From Brevipalpus yothersi (Eukaryota > Arthropoda > Arachnida > Trombidiformes > Tenuipalpidae): 64,000 nucleotides of DNA. Each line of letters opens with the position of its first letter. Within the stretch, counting starts at the first letter, position 1. The stretch is from the NCBI GenBank assembly GCA_003956705.1, contig QZCP01000224.1, positions 186,001 to 250,000 on the forward strand, written 5' to 3'. Both the position numbers and the translations under genes were made by a program. This document shows, one piece after another, positions 36,064 through 48,353 of the stretch. The notes beneath the pieces were generated by a model. The model made no database searches, had not been told where the DNA came from, and saw only the letters and a program-made list of their open reading frames with translations.

Positions 36064-36733
36064 ATAATCAATACAGCTCTAGAAGACCTTGGAATTGTCC
36101 TTGCATATAATAATTACGAATTGGAATATGGTGCAATTCGAAATTTTGATGCCTTCCGTAAAGCTCAAGAAATGGCTGAGAGACAGGCAAAAGAGGAAGA
36201 GGAGGAAAAGGAGATGAATATTATGAAGAAACCCGAGAAGCGAACAAAAGCTTCAAGAAAAGAGATGGAAGAATTAGAGGAACTTGAAGACATCCGAGAT
36301 ATTAAAGAGAAAAGAGTTGCAGTTGATTATGAAGAACTTCTGGATGATCAACGAAGGAAAGCCAAAAAGTCTGAGTAGGATCAGAAGTAAAAGGAAGAAG
36401 TAGATCAAGCGTTTATCAATGAATTTTTTTAATTATAAGTCATCATGCGAGATTTATGAAGAGATCGAAGAAGTGGAGGAATTAGCAGATGGGGACAAAT
36501 CCTCTTCATCACATATTATAGACTTTGGTACGGTTAAGACGAATAAAGAATCTAAATCGTCAAAACAATCGCTTGGAGTTGTGATAAAAGAGAAAGGTCT
36601 ACAAGCATCATCGTCCTCATCAAATCAGAAAGTAGAAAACAAAAAAGCAACAACATCTTCTCGGTGGTATGAGGTTCATACATGTATTTGGAAAAAATAT
36701 GCGATGTCTTCAGTAACATGCAGAACCTGTTGA
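36064..36733 (+). pseudogene. YJU2: YJU2 (CCDC94) splicing-factor pseudogene, C-terminal part
   Basis: From about 36108 the frame reads NYELEYGAIRNFDAFRKAQE and continues with Lys/Glu-rich sequence, KRTKASRKEMEELEELEDIR and VDYEELLDDQRR. This follows YJU2/CCDC94, where the corresponding parts read like a YTMEHGATRNF motif, NRTKDSKLEME and VDFEAML. YJU2 is a step-one spliceosome factor of the PRP19-associated group. The N-terminal zinc-binding half is missing or unrecognisable upstream. A TAG (36376-36378) and a TAA near 36388 interrupt the frame, and the distal part (Ser-rich, then SKQSLGVVIKEKG) continues in another frame. No intron is needed to follow the homologous part, so a 5'-truncated processed copy is possible, though no poly(A) tail is evident. 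Confidence 0.68.
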
Positions 36734-36906
36734 GGAATAATAATCAATAATCAATGATCGTTTTCTGTTATCTTAGAAGCTTTAATTTTATGCATGATGG
36801 TCCTTGAAGTCTATCTATGACCAATCGAAAAAGCGTTGATCGTATAGTTCCAAATCACCATTGCTCTGAAAACAAACTTGATTGAAAGTTATCACGAGCA
36901 TTTGGA

Positions 36907-37950
36907 CTAGGAATGCAGCGAATGAATGAAGAGCTCAGTAAATGGGCAGCCGTCATCACCTGATTCCTCATGGGAGCTCTAGAAATAGGAGAGAAAAATT
37001 ATGAGCAAGGGAATAGAAAGCGGAGCAAAATTACCAGACTATTTCTTTTGATTTCTTTGCCATTACTATAGAAAAGCCAGTGTGTATTAGGACAGCTGCC
37101 TAGTTCAAGCGAAAGAAGGAACCCCTTGTTCTCATATCTTTCGCATAGCCCTGCGAAAACTTGTAACTCGGCTGCTTTGTGACAATCGGAATAATTTTCA
37201 ACTGCCAGGGCCAGATGAATGACTGGCTTGGAAGTTTTCTTCAGTTCCTGATATATTTTGTCATCAAAAGCGACAGATATTTCTGGGGGAAATTCAAATT
37301 GTGGTGTATTTCTATGAAAATAAGCCAGCTTCTCCTTGAGTACTTGAATGAGAGGTTTGATCTGATAAAACTTAGCCTCAGCCAGGATGTTCTCTAATTC
37401 TTTTATCGATCTTGAAAGAGAAATCGAGCCTCTACGAAGGAAATTTAGAATTTCAAAAAAGATATCGCCATCACCATCTATCATCACAAATCCTGAAAAA
37501 TATCAAACAGCCAAAGTCTGTCAGCAATCAGCTACTTGGAAACAACAATCAGAACTGAACAACATCAAAGTTTTGATGAAAAATTTCAATTCGAAAAGGA
37601 GGGCAGATATTCAAGGCACTAGTGGAACATAGTTGATGTCAAGATGAAAATCATCTTCATCAGCTCTCACTCACCATCAGAATCTTTTATGTTGTCAAAA
37701 TCCCCTTTGAACATGTTTTTCAGCATCCCTTCTTGGGACGATAAGATACCAATCGTTGTTTGAAAAAGAGAGTCTCCAACGTTGAGCTTCACATATTGAG
37801 TAATATCAGGATCAATGGAAACAGCAGATCCACTGGAATCCTTGTATCATTGTTCATATTAATGAGGAAATCAGAATGACATTCTCAGTTATCAGTTATG
37901 CAATAAGTTACATAAGAGTTATCAGTTGTAAGTTCTGAAAGACTCACCAT
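36907..37950 (-). CDS. KCTD-like BTB protein, copy 5
   Basis: Exons 37950-37948 (ATG only), 37840-37675, 37492-37035 and 36978-36907 join to 232 aa plus stop. The BTB first half has QYVKLNVGDSLFQTT, in which the usual second Gly of LNVGG is Asp. The second half has MIDGDGDIFFEILNFLRRGS, in which the IDRDG Arg is Gly, and AKFYQIKPLI. The middle region is subfamily C (FDDKIYQELKKTSKPVIHLA), shared with copies 6 and 16. The last exon ends GCPFTELFIHSLHS, a divergent form of the shared motif. These changes at otherwise constant BTB sites could alter assembly or partner binding. It is the first copy of the second array block, just downstream of the YJU2 remnant. Confidence 0.83.
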
Positions 37951-39168
37951 TTCTCTACAAAGGGAAGATGTTTTTCGGTTATGGAGCTGACCGAAGCATG
38001 CAAGAGGACACCAAGTAATTCAATCGAAATATTTTTCCAGTTGTTTGTCTTAAATCCATCCACTGTGATCACTAGATCTGAATTATGAGAATATCTGAGG
38101 ACTCAAGCTAATGGTTGTGTTCAAGGCTTGAATTTCAAGCAACTTCCTGCCAAATGAGCAAGCGTGATGCTTGTCTCATAGTCCATTTTTGAGTTTCATC
38201 ATCCAAGGATGTAAGTTAGGGTTTGGTTCTCAACATCAAATGATTTGTTAGAATAGTCATCCCTACAGGGTATGAAGGTGCAACCAGATATTATCCCCAA
38301 AAACGCTATGCTAGAGGAACGTTTCTTACCAATACATATATTACATATATTGTCGGAGTAATACGAACTATTCAATTAAATTCACTCAATTGAATTTTGA
38401 TTGCATGAGACATAGTGCTCTCACCAGAAAGATCAAGAGAAAATTTTGAGCCATTCTTCTCGATACTTTTTCTCTCACAAGCGAAACAGTTTTGTCAACA
38501 ATTTTTATTGTTCTCTCATTTGCTCGAATTTATAGTTCAGTGACGATTTTTTCATGATCGCGTAGAGTGAGAGGTTTTAGAAGGAGACTGAAATTCACTG
38601 CTTTTTCTTGCGAAAGTATCTCGGATAGGGACTTCTCTCTTATGAAGATTGTAGAAGTTCTCGAATTAACTTTATTTTTTGTTCAATAAACATGAGGTTC
38701 CAAGAATTTTGAATCCATATCAGCTGCATCAGACATTGAATCGGTTACATATACTTTACAATATTTTTCTCCATCTTTCATTATTTTCACGCATGATGTA
38801 ATTGAGGGAATGGTCTACTAACGTGGAAGAATTATCATGGAAGATATCGAAGACCATGTAGTCAAAACAATTATGTATTATCATCTTTTATTTTCTTGTT
38901 AGTAAAAATTTGAGAAGTTCATTACATATTGCTCTCGTGAAGAGCATCTACTTGTATACCGAGTACTTTGTGCTGGAATGATAGGATATTCTACAAAAAA
39001 AAACTTTAAAAAATTGCCAACCAAGAGCTGATAGGAAATATGGCCTTCTTCTCTCCTTTCACTTCATAGGATCTTCGATAAGTGGGCTTTTACAATCGTT
39101 ATTTAGAAAGGTCAATGTTCTCCCAAAACACTCTCATAATAGAGTAGCCAATCTTCCCTAGAGAATAG
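37951..39168. other. Spacer upstream of copy 5
   Basis: AT-rich, without a recognisable gene or close internal match. It should contain the copy 5 promoter and the 3' UTR of copy 6. Confidence 0.45.
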
Positions 39169-40240
39169 TCACTTGGTTTGGGACTTCGAAAGTGTTGAAT
39201 GAAGGAGGAGGTCAGCAAACGGGCAGTCCTGAGTTTTCTGATGAGTCTGGATAATAGAAAGGTACTAAGCAGATGAAATGAAAAAAAGTTTCATAATTAC
39301 CAATCCACGGTTATATCTCACTTCTTTACCGTCATAATAAAAGACCCATACATTATTGCTCCAGCCATAAAATCCCAAGCAGAATAGAAAGTGATCTTTG
39401 TAAGCATAATAAAGATCGCAAAAAGTGTCCAATTCGCTGTTTAAATCCACACCATAGTTGTCACGATCTCTTCTGGACAATACCAAATGAACCACTGGCT
39501 TGAGAGTTTTCTTCAATTCTGCAAAAACCTTGCCAACGGGGTCGAGATATATTTTCAAAGAAGTTTTGAGTTGCAATTTATTCTCTGATAGAGAGGATAG
39601 TTTCTCTTTGAGTATGTAGATGAGAGACTCTATCTGATAGAACTCTGCTTCAGCTAATATACTCGCTATCTCTTCTTTCGGTCTAGACAGAGAGATCGAT
39701 CCTCTTCGAAGAAAATTGAGAATATCAGAAAAAATTTCACCATCACGCTTTATCACCACATAGCCTGGTGGAATAAAACAGGAGCATACAGTTAAATCAT
39801 ATGTATCTATACCAGGGCAAAGGAAAAAGTTCAGATTTGTGGATCACATCGTAAGGTGAACAGCTGCAGCCCTTTAAGGCCTCTATGGAGCGTAGTTCAT
39901 GTTTCTGATGATTCACGAGAACTACTTACCAGCAGAATCTTTCTTGTTACCAAAATCATCTTGGAACATATCTTTCAGCATTCCTTCTTGGGATGTCAAT
40001 GTGCCAATTGTTGTTTGGAAAAGACGACTTCCAACATTAAGCTTAACGTATTGACTTAGGTTACTACTCGTGGGAGTAGCGATATCACTTGAATCCTGTT
40101 GATCGATTAAATTTGTTGAGTTTTACATATTGGTTGATATTATAATCGGTAGAAACGTTAAAATTTCTCTCTTGCCCTCACAGTAAATCAAGTCATGAAT
40201 TAGGAAAACATTGTTCTACAAACTCTTGGCCACTTACCAT
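39169..40240 (-). CDS. KCTD-like BTB protein, copy 6
   Basis: Exons 40240-40238 (ATG only, then gtaagt), 40095-39930, 39764-39301 and 39246-39169 give 236 aa. BTB first half: QYVKLNVGSRLFQTTIGTLT; second half: VIKRDGEIFSDILNFLRRG, where the usual IDRDG Asp is Lys, and AEFYQIESLI. Subfamily C region with VFAELKKTLKPVVHLVL, a YYAYKDHFLFCLGF helix-strand and NNVWVFYYDGKEV. The last exon ends CPFADLLLHSTLSKSQTK, clearly related to copy 5. The first intron (142 bp) is longer than in the other copies. The 5' spacer of this gene was reused in copy 10. Confidence 0.84.
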
Positions 40241-41833
40241 GCCTTTTTTTCAAGGAGAAAGAGAAGATAATCAAAAAAACGTTCAAAATATTTGTAGGTT
40301 GGGGTGTCAGAAAGCTAACTAGTTCTCAAGCCTTAATTATATCATAGAAAACAGCTCAATATGAAAACTGATCCAAATCAGTAATTTCTCACATCGTTTG
40401 AACGGAAATAGCTCTAGTGGGATTGAAAAGCTCTCATAACTAGTTAGCTTGCGCAACGGGATTATTATTCGATGAGTTTGAGTTCACATTCTCAAATTCT
40501 CGCTGTTAACTCAATTTTTCCCCACATTAGTGTGAATATCGACAATGATCTGTGATCATAGTGACTTTTCAACTCTCACAATGCATCGAGGAAAGATTTG
40601 AGTGATGATCATCATTAGCCATTCATATCCTTTCTCAATTCAATTCTCACCTCAATTATGAATTGCTATCATTATCCAGTGAATTTCATCTGGAACTGAT
40701 TGCTAGAAACAACCTTTAGCAATAGCTCTTACTCTCTTATTTAGATTAATTTTACGAATTAAAGAGGCTAGACTTTAAGCTTCTCTTTTCTTCAAAAATG
40801 GTCAATTTTTCCCTCAATTTTTCGTCCGCTTAAACCAGAGATCATTGTGATTTAAACAGTGAAACTTTATCTGATACTTTCCTGTGATTCATCAAGAAAA
40901 TGACGGAAATAAAATAAATTTTTACAAAAAATTTCCACTACATTTTCCCCGAGAAAAAAGATTTGCTGAAGCCATCTCAACTTTTCTTCAGCTTTGGAAT
41001 TCAAACTTTCAATTAAGTAGTATGGGCAATCGAGAACGTTCGAGACAGAAAAATGACTTTTTAAACAAGAAGTAAGTTCAACAGAAACTGATTAATACAG
41101 GCACTAGATACTTAGATCATAATTTCATCAAGTTTTGAACAAATCACAACGAAAGTAAGCTTATAATTAACTCATAGATCGGCTAACAATGTCTAACAAG
41201 TAAATCATAAACACAGAGATTGACCCTGATTCCACTGCTTTTTGATTTCATGCATTTTTGCGGCATTCTCTGTTCATTGAAAATATTACAATGATCATAT
41301 TCTTTCTAGTGTTTTTTCCACCTTCTCTGCCACCTATTAATGAGGGATGCACTTCACTAGAATTATCCAAGAAACAATGATAGTATTCTTGCGTGTTCAT
41401 GCATCGTAAGACTTTGCCTCCTCACACGTGGATCAGGTAGGATGAATTAGAAAAAGCTTAACTTCAAGTTTTCCCACATTCTTAAGATGGATCAGAGGTC
41501 AAAGTAATTATTTTTCCATCCAAAAATACTGAATAAAGTGCCTCATTCATACAGTTATGTGGCTGTGCTGATTGACCATCTCTTGAATTAAGTAGCAGTT
41601 TTTGCCAGCTTCCTAGCCAGCCAGCATTCTGAAATTGAGTTTTTGAATGAACAAAAGTTGTTGTCTGAAAAGAATTCGATTAAGAATCGATGAACTTTGA
41701 ATAGGAGCAAGTCAGAAATGCAATGAATTTTTCAATTTTCCTTTAATTCAAAATCGCCTCATCTAACATATTTCTTCTGGAAGGAGTATATATAATCAGT
41801 AAATGGTGGTGACTGTAGCTTGGTCGATCAATT
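40241..41833. repeat. Duplicated spacers between copies 6 and 7
   Basis: There is no gene. About 40260-41080 matches 50000-50760 upstream of pseudogene copy 10. About 41090-41760 matches 42950-43560, 51590-51870 and 63130-63830, which lie upstream of copies 7, 11 and 17. At least two spacer families are therefore shared across the array. Confidence 0.65.
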
Positions 41834-42839
41834 TCAAAGAAGATTGCTATTTTGTGGATTTTGTAGACAATAGGCCAGAAGCTGGGTGATTGGGCTATCC
41901 TCTAATTTGTAAGAGCTCTAAAAAATGGACAGAAAAATCGGTAAGAACAAGGTTCCGAAGAATGTTTATAGTTACCATTTCGCAAAAAGTTATTTCTTCT
42001 TTGCCGTAAAGAATAGTCCAGCGCGTTTCTAAAATCCCGGAACCCAATTCCAGCGAGAATAGGAATAAATTGCTGTACTTGAGGAAGAGATTCCGAAAAG
42101 TTTGCACCTCATTTGCCATATGAGTTGTGTTGTTCGGATAAAAGCACCCTAATTCTAGATGAATCACTGGCTTGGACGATCCTTTGAATTTAAGATGGGC
42201 GTTCACATCACACGAAATGAATATTTTTGGTGCACTCTCAAATTGTAATACATTTTCTGAGAGGAAGGACAGCTTCTCCTTGAGCGTAGAGATGAGAGGC
42301 TGGATTTGAAAGAACTCTGCTTCCCCTAGAATGTTTTCCAACTCTTTTCTTGATCTCGCCAGAGATATTGAGCCTCTACGGAGAAAATTGAGGATTTCAG
42401 AAAACATTTCGCCATCACGGTCTATCATTACGTAACCTGATGCAATAAGATGAAAAATTGAAATTAATCATAATCATAATGATTTCAAAACTAAAAAGAC
42501 AGGAAATATAAACGACATGCTAAATGCTGAGTAGAACCAAAATCCTATCGAGGTATTGATGAAACAAAGACTTGATAAATTTCCATCCATTCGCTAGCAT
42601 AACTTACCATCAGGGTCTTTTTCATGTCCAAAATCACCTTTGAACATGTTCCTCAACATCCCCTCTTGTGATGTCAAGGTGCCGATTGTAGTCGTGAAAA
42701 GATGCCCACCGACATTGAGCTTCACATATTGATTAATTCTACTCTTCACAGGAGCTACAGATTTACTGGCGGCCTAAAAAGAGGTTAATCAATAGATGAG
42801 ACCATCAATAATTGACATAAAAAATTGTCAACTTACCAT
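41834..42839 (-). CDS. KCTD-like BTB protein, copy 7
   Basis: Exons 42839-42837 (ATG only), 42773-42608, 42436-41976 and 41917-41834; 237 aa. An Ala/Ser/Val leader (MAASKSVAPVKS, as in copy 17) precedes QYVKLNVGGHLFTTTIGTLT, then MIDRDGEMFSEILNFLRRGS and AEFFQIQPLI. Subfamily D region with KIFISCDVNAHLKFKGSSKP, FLKYSNLFLFSLEL and WTILYGKEEI. The last exon has SPITQLLAYCLQNPQN. All introns are GT-AG, and the first is 63 bp with a stop in frame, so retention would truncate. It is probably an oligomeric CUL3-adaptor-like protein; the substrate is unknown. Confidence 0.85.
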
Positions 42840-43624
42840 TTCTTGCCTCTTGAGAGCTGAGATATTCACAAGATATGAGTTTACTCAATTGAGAGCGTTC
42901 AAGAGTAGAAATAGATTCCCGAGACAAAAAGCAAATTCGAAAGAGGCTAATTGATACAGACACTAGATGTTCGAGTCGTAATTTCATCAAGTGTGAATCA
43001 AGTCACAACGAAGGAAAACTTTCAATTGGCTCAAGAATCAATTGATCATGATCCAACTCACATAGCTTGGAGCTGGACGCAAACTCATTACTCCTTAATT
43101 ATCATGTATTTTTGCCGCTTTCTTCTGTTCATTGAAAATTATTATGATGGTGATCCTGTTCTTCTTGTTATTTTCCCGCCTTCTCGGACACTAATTGATG
43201 TGGAATGCATTTCACTAGGATTATTTAAGCATGAACGGTTCATACCCTCCATTGCATGACTCTGCTCCGCACAGGTTGACGCATGGGATGAATATAAAGA
43301 AGAGCTAGACTTTTAACCCTGAACGGTTTTCAGGATAGACCAAAGGTGAGAGTAATTATTTTTTCATCACAATATGCGAACTTAATGAAGAGCCCTATCA
43401 GGGCGGCCATGTAGCTCATCGACCATTCTTCGATTTGAGTGGCAGTTTTCTAATACTCTCAATGAAAGAAAAAATTGTTCTTATAATTCGAATAAAATCC
43501 ATAAAATTTGATCAAAGCGATTTTTTGATTCAATTTCTTCTACTGAGATTCAATATTTTCAAACCAACTAGGATATTTCTTCTAGGATAGGAATATATAA
43601 GATGAGAAACTAGCGATGTCTTGG
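42840..43624. repeat. Duplicated spacer upstream of copy 7
   Basis: About 42950-43560 is one of four related spacers (others near 41090, 51590 and 63130). No gene is seen; the 102-codon plus-strand frame at 42951 is not kept in its sister spacers. Confidence 0.6.
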
Positions 43625-44252
43625 GCTAAGCGCTACCGGTGGCTATTATGGTGCATCTTGTTTGAATTCAGTTGAGCGATTAGGCAACACTGGCAGATAC
43701 AGTGTGCACAGTGAGTGCCACGAATAGTCGGCGAAGACATGGACGATCAACTGTTTTGGATAGCTGTTTGTATTTTATTAGTGAATTTTATGGGTGTAAC
43801 TATCAATTTTCTATAGAAAACGTTGATCCTTGTGTAAGTACATGCACATTTTGAGGAAAAATTTCAGGTATCATCACTAATAGTCGTCTATTAGCACACT
43901 CAGCAAGCCAATTTTGAATAAATTGATGGCTAATTCGGTTAATATGGAGAGTAATCCTATTCGTGAGTCATTTAAAGAGGAAAAGAGAAAGAGTAGGGTT
44001 AACAGTCTTTTGCAAGTTTTTCCAATGTTTGTCAGAATAAAAGCCACTCGAAAGAATAAAAGTCAATTCATCTTCTTTTCTAACACGCATAAATACTATT
44101 ATGGTAAGAACTTTGATCATGAACGATCAGAAAGATATCAAAAATTATCAAAGAGAGGGATCGATCAAGCTCATTTTCACTGGATATAATGCAAAGTAAT
44201 TACTAGCCAATTCATGATCAAAACTCTCATCAAAAGGGCTTTTGTATGGTCA
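43625..44252 (+). pseudogene. Kelch-like gene remnant (kelch blades 3-4 and following intron)
   Basis: It corresponds to about 16716-17340 of the kelch-like gene, including the end of exon 5, its GTAAGT donor and intron sequence. Several indels and substitutions break the frame. It is clearly older than the copy at 20.9-22.3 kb. A decayed KCTD-like exon lies next to it. Confidence 0.88.
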
Positions 44253-44480
44253 GTTTGAGGGCTTCACAAGGCTCAGGTGAAGTGAGAATATGGATTCACT
44301 ATTGTATTTCCTTTCGAATTTGAAGAATGTTCGGAACTCTTTCAGGTTGTTCGAGGAACCTCCAAAAAGTTCTTCCACGCTCAATTATAGGTGAATCACT
44401 GGCTTGGAAGTTCCTCTATATTTATGGTCTGAATCATGTGAAGAGTATATTCATGTATATTTCTCACGAACAAAACAGAG
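44253..44480 (-). pseudogene. KCTD-like exon 3 remnant
   Basis: The minus strand keeps traces of the region after BTB, such as the stretch corresponding to SKPVIH near 44400 and the following strand. It is most similar to the remnant at 54.75-55.14 kb. It is too decayed to assign a frame. Confidence 0.5.
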
Positions 44481-45100
44481 AAGAAATTGTACCAATCAAT
44501 TATCAAGCGATTCAAATCCCAATCAAAGTTGAATTTTGACACAGTTGCACAAAAGATGCGTGGGTGAGACTGACCAAATTCACCACTCATTGACCTGACT
44601 CAAGAGACTTTTACGTAAAAGTTTAGAGCCAAAAGCTTTCCTAAGAATAATATTGAGACGACAGAAGCTCAATAAGATCAAAAATTGAGATTCAATGCTT
44701 CCCCTTGCTTATTTTCTTTGGTGATGTCCTTTTTGAAAAAGCTATTTCCTGGTTTCATCACAAACTTTGTGACACAAAGAAAAATCGTGAGATTCTCTTC
44801 CTCATCTTTCATCCCTATTTCTGACGCTTTTCCAATGCATGAATTTCCCATGATCATGAGTTTTGACGTTGTCGAATAGGCGTGTAAAATATGATCTGTT
44901 ATGAACTTACATGAAATGGTGTGATGAGAGGAAATGATGAAGAATTGAGGGCAGTTGTTTGCAAATTATTTGGATTCAATCTCTGTGGATTTGATACACT
45001 CTATCATTCAAAGAAAATTTTCTCTTCGTGAAGCAAACTTGAATTCATACATTTTTGTTTCTCAAGAATCTTCTTCCACCATGGTTGGAGGTCTTTCATT
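44481..45100. other. Spacer downstream of copy 8
   Basis: No gene or clear repeat is seen; short open frames here are not supported. Confidence 0.4.
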
Positions 45101-46137
45101 TTAAATTGATAACTTCTCAGGGCCATTAGAGTGGCGCAAATAGTAAGCAAAAAACTTGATGAATGGATTGTTTCCGGTTGGACGCGAACTTTTGCTCTGA
45201 AAATAGAAAAAAGTGAACAAAATAGAGAATCAGGAAGGAATCTTCCAAGGATTACCTTGCATTTGATTTGTTTCCCCTTGTAATAGAGGATCCACTGGGT
45301 TTGGGTGTCAATAGAGCCCAGTTCGAGAGAGGAAATGAATACATCGCAATATTTTTCATAAAGATCTCGAAAAGTTTGAACCTCTTCACCCATCGGGTAA
45401 TATTTTTGGGCATCAAATCCCAGTATAAGATGAAATACTGGCTTGGAAAACCCTTTGAATTTAAGATAAGAATTCTTATCACATGTGGTATGTATTCTTG
45501 GAATACTCTCAAGTTGTAATAAATTTTTTCGAAGTGGAAGCAACTTTCCTTCGATAATAGATATGAGAGAATGAATCTGCTAAAATTCCGCATCAGTGAG
45601 TATATTTTCCAACTCTTTGATCGGTCTCTATAGAGAGATCGAGCCTCTGCGAAGAAAGTTGAGGATATCAGGAAAAGTTTCACCATCTCGGTCTATCATC
45701 ACGTATCCTTCAAAGAGGAGCGGAAAATAATCAGCCATAAAAAGTGCATAGTTCTACTATCTGATAACTTGTAATCATGACATTTTCTCGAGCTTAAAAT
45801 GAGCGTCCACTTGTTTTCATTGCAAGAACGAAGTTTAAACCATCCTCTTTCAAGATATTGGTGGTTCAAGATTCATACTATTCCGAGTTCAAGATAATTT
45901 TCTCCCACGAACTTATCTTTAAATCTTTCTTGTTCTCAAAATTACCTTCGAACATGGTCTTCAACATTCCTTCAAAGGACGTTGAGGTGTCCATCGTTGT
46001 TTGAAAAAGGCATCCTCCAACATCGAGCTTCACGTATTGATTAATATGTCCACTATTAGTATCTCTTGAATCCTTGGTTTAGCTGATTGAGTTAATTGGT
46101 AAATCCAGATTATTTTCCATAACAAATGACATACCAT
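45101..46137 (-). pseudogene. KCTD-like BTB pseudogene, copy 8
   Basis: Exon equivalents: 46137-46135 (ATG then gtatgt), 46072 to about 45925, 45707-45256, 45196-45101. Two nonsense codons (TAG at 45630-45628 and at 45582-45580) interrupt the BTB second half. The donor after the first BTB exon reads AT instead of GT. The later part is open again: subfamily D with RIHTTCDKNSYLKFKGFSKP, YEKYCDVFISSLEL and WILYYKGKQI. The last exon keeps NPFIKFFAYYLRHS. The body of the gene is well preserved, so inactivation is not ancient. Confidence 0.87.
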
Positions 46138-47298
46138 GACCTTTCTCAAGTAATTAAGGTGAAAAGTTAATCGAATATGACAGGGAGCACAAAATAATTT
46201 CACAGAACGAGTTGATTGTTCAGCTGTAACTCACTCACTGAAGAATAAGACTTGTAGTGCTGGGGATCCAAAGACCAAATAAGGTTCTCGGAAAATTCAA
46301 ATTCCTTCAAATGATTTCAAGATCACATAAAAATTTCTAAATCATAAGTAACGATTGCTTCCCATTCTATCATCCCTCAGTTTTCATCGTTCATGATAGA
46401 ACGATCGGGTGTGATAATCGCTTGAAGCCGCCCACTTCCGCTCTCATTCTAACATTTATCGATCAATTACCATTCAGTTTGCAATGAATTTGATGAGCTG
46501 TTTGCTTGCACACAGATGAGTAAGTCTAGCAATCATCAAACGCTTCCTTACAGAATCATTAAAAGAATTTGAGAAAGTCCAAACTTTTAGCTTCTCTCCT
46601 CTTCAATAACGATCAATTCTGTCCTCCAATTATCTATCAAACTTGAGATCATGACGATGATCAACATTAGTATGACTTTACCTTTTATCCTCCCAGGATT
46701 TGTCAGAAAAGAAGCACTTTGATGGAAAGGGAAAATGAATTTTTCTCATACATTGAACAACAAACATGTACATGTAGATGAGATAAAAGAGTGGTCAGGT
46801 GATACTAATCGCCCTTCATTCAGTTTTCTCGTCAAAAATTCATTCCATAAATAAACGGCAGCAATTACTGGATCAAGATCTCATTGAATCGGTTGATCTT
46901 GAGAAATCTTCAGATTTCTATCTGAAATATAATTATTGATCGAAATTGATTTTAAAGGTCTAGTGATGGCTGAAAGAGAGGAAAAGAACCAAAAATCCTA
47001 GTTTTTTCGTTTTCTTCAATTTTACCTGTGAATTTATTTCCCAATCTCATTTTGTTTAGTTCATAAAAATATACCTTTCCGCAGCTAGACTCAAGATTCA
47101 ATCATCGGTTCTTGTTCAAGTGTAGTCTATGGTGAATCATTAAGAAAACAAAGAGCTAGTGAAGAGACCAATTGACTTTCCGATTTTTCTATTAATAAAG
47201 ATTGACAGCCAAGAAGTTATCCTCTCGAGATTGAGTTAATGTTGATTTCTGCCAAAATTCCAGAGAGATCCCGATCAATCGATGGTGAGAGATGATGA
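46138..47298. repeat. Spacer between copies 8 and 9, partly duplicated
   Basis: There is no gene. About 46690-46900 resembles 52200-52400, and 46980-47280 resembles the spacers at 18600-18900 and 26450-26740. Confidence 0.55.
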
Positions 47299-48353
47299 TC
47301 ATTCATCTCTAGATTCACGTATACGGTTAGCAAAGACTTGAGTCAGAGCGTTCTGAACTGATAACCTACTCGTCAATATCCTGGAATTTGAATCTAAACC
47401 CTGAAAGATAAACAAAAAATTAGCAAGTGAAGTTTAGTCAAGAACCGAGAATTACCCTGGCCTTGCATTGTGTTTCCTCCCCATCACAATAGACAATCCA
47501 ACTCGTTTCTTGACCAATGCTCAATTCCATAGAGAAAAGAACTAAGTCACTGTAATTTAGGTAAAGGTTCCGCAAAATTCCAACCTCGTATTGTACGGAT
47601 CCAGCTCTAAGATCTTTTTCTGTTGCACCCACTCTTTGATCTTGGTATGCCAATATTAAGTGGACGATTAGCTTGGAGGTTTTTTTCAATTCCTCAAATA
47701 TCTTCCGATCACACGAGGTATATATCATCGGGACATTTCCAAATTTGAATTCACACTCTTGGAGAGAGATCAAATGTTTTTTGACCAGATCGCCCAGAGA
47801 GTCAATTTGATAGAATTCTGCCTCAGCCAATATATTTTCCAATTCATTTTTTGGCTTTGACAAGGAGATGGAGCCTCTTCTCAGAAAATTCGAAATTTCG
47901 GAAAAAGTTATACCATCACGATCAATCATGACAAATCCTGATGTGAAAAAAATTAGAAATTTTTCATCATTTGCTTGAAAATTCAAAAAAAAAATGCCAA
48001 CTCAACGTAGTAGATCATTGTAGAATAAGAAAAACTCAGTTTCTCAAGGTTTGGTTGGTGTTTCATCAGATTGTAAGGAATTTCTGTCAAATTTGATTCA
48101 CCTTCAGAATCTTTTTTGTTCTCAAAATCACCTTTGAACATATTCTTCAACATTCCTTCATGAGACATCAGTGTACCGATTGTCGTTTGAAAAAAATGTC
48201 CTCCAACGTTGAGCTTAACATATTGACTCAAATCACTAGTGGGAGCATTAGAGTCACTTGAATCCTGTTGATCGATCAAATTCGTCATGCTGAGCTAATC
48301 AAGTCAACTGATGTGGGGAGAAAACTCTCCACGAATTTTACACTACATACCAT
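47299..48353 (-). CDS. KCTD-like BTB protein, copy 9
   Basis: Exons 48353-48351 (ATG only, then gtatgt), 48264-48102, 47937-47456 and 47400-47299 join to 249 aa, the longest intact copy. Leader DSSDSNAPTSD, then BTB first half with LMSHEGMLKNMFKGDFENKK and second half with IDRDGITFSEISNFLRRGS and AEFYQIDSLG. Subfamily B, with VPMIYTSCDRKIFEELKKTS, LYLNYSDLVLFSMELS and SWIVYCDGEET. The last exon (GLDSNSRILT start) ends with TQVFANRIRESRDE. The second intron's donor (GTGAAT) is weaker than in the sister copies. This is the only uninterrupted member of its subfamily in the window; copies 1 and 4 carry stops. Confidence 0.83.

Noticed and set aside
45925..45935. AT-AAGT donors in copies 8 and 16 as U12-type AT-AC introns
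   Set aside because: There is no ATATCC donor consensus, and the introns end in AG; point loss of GT explains both.
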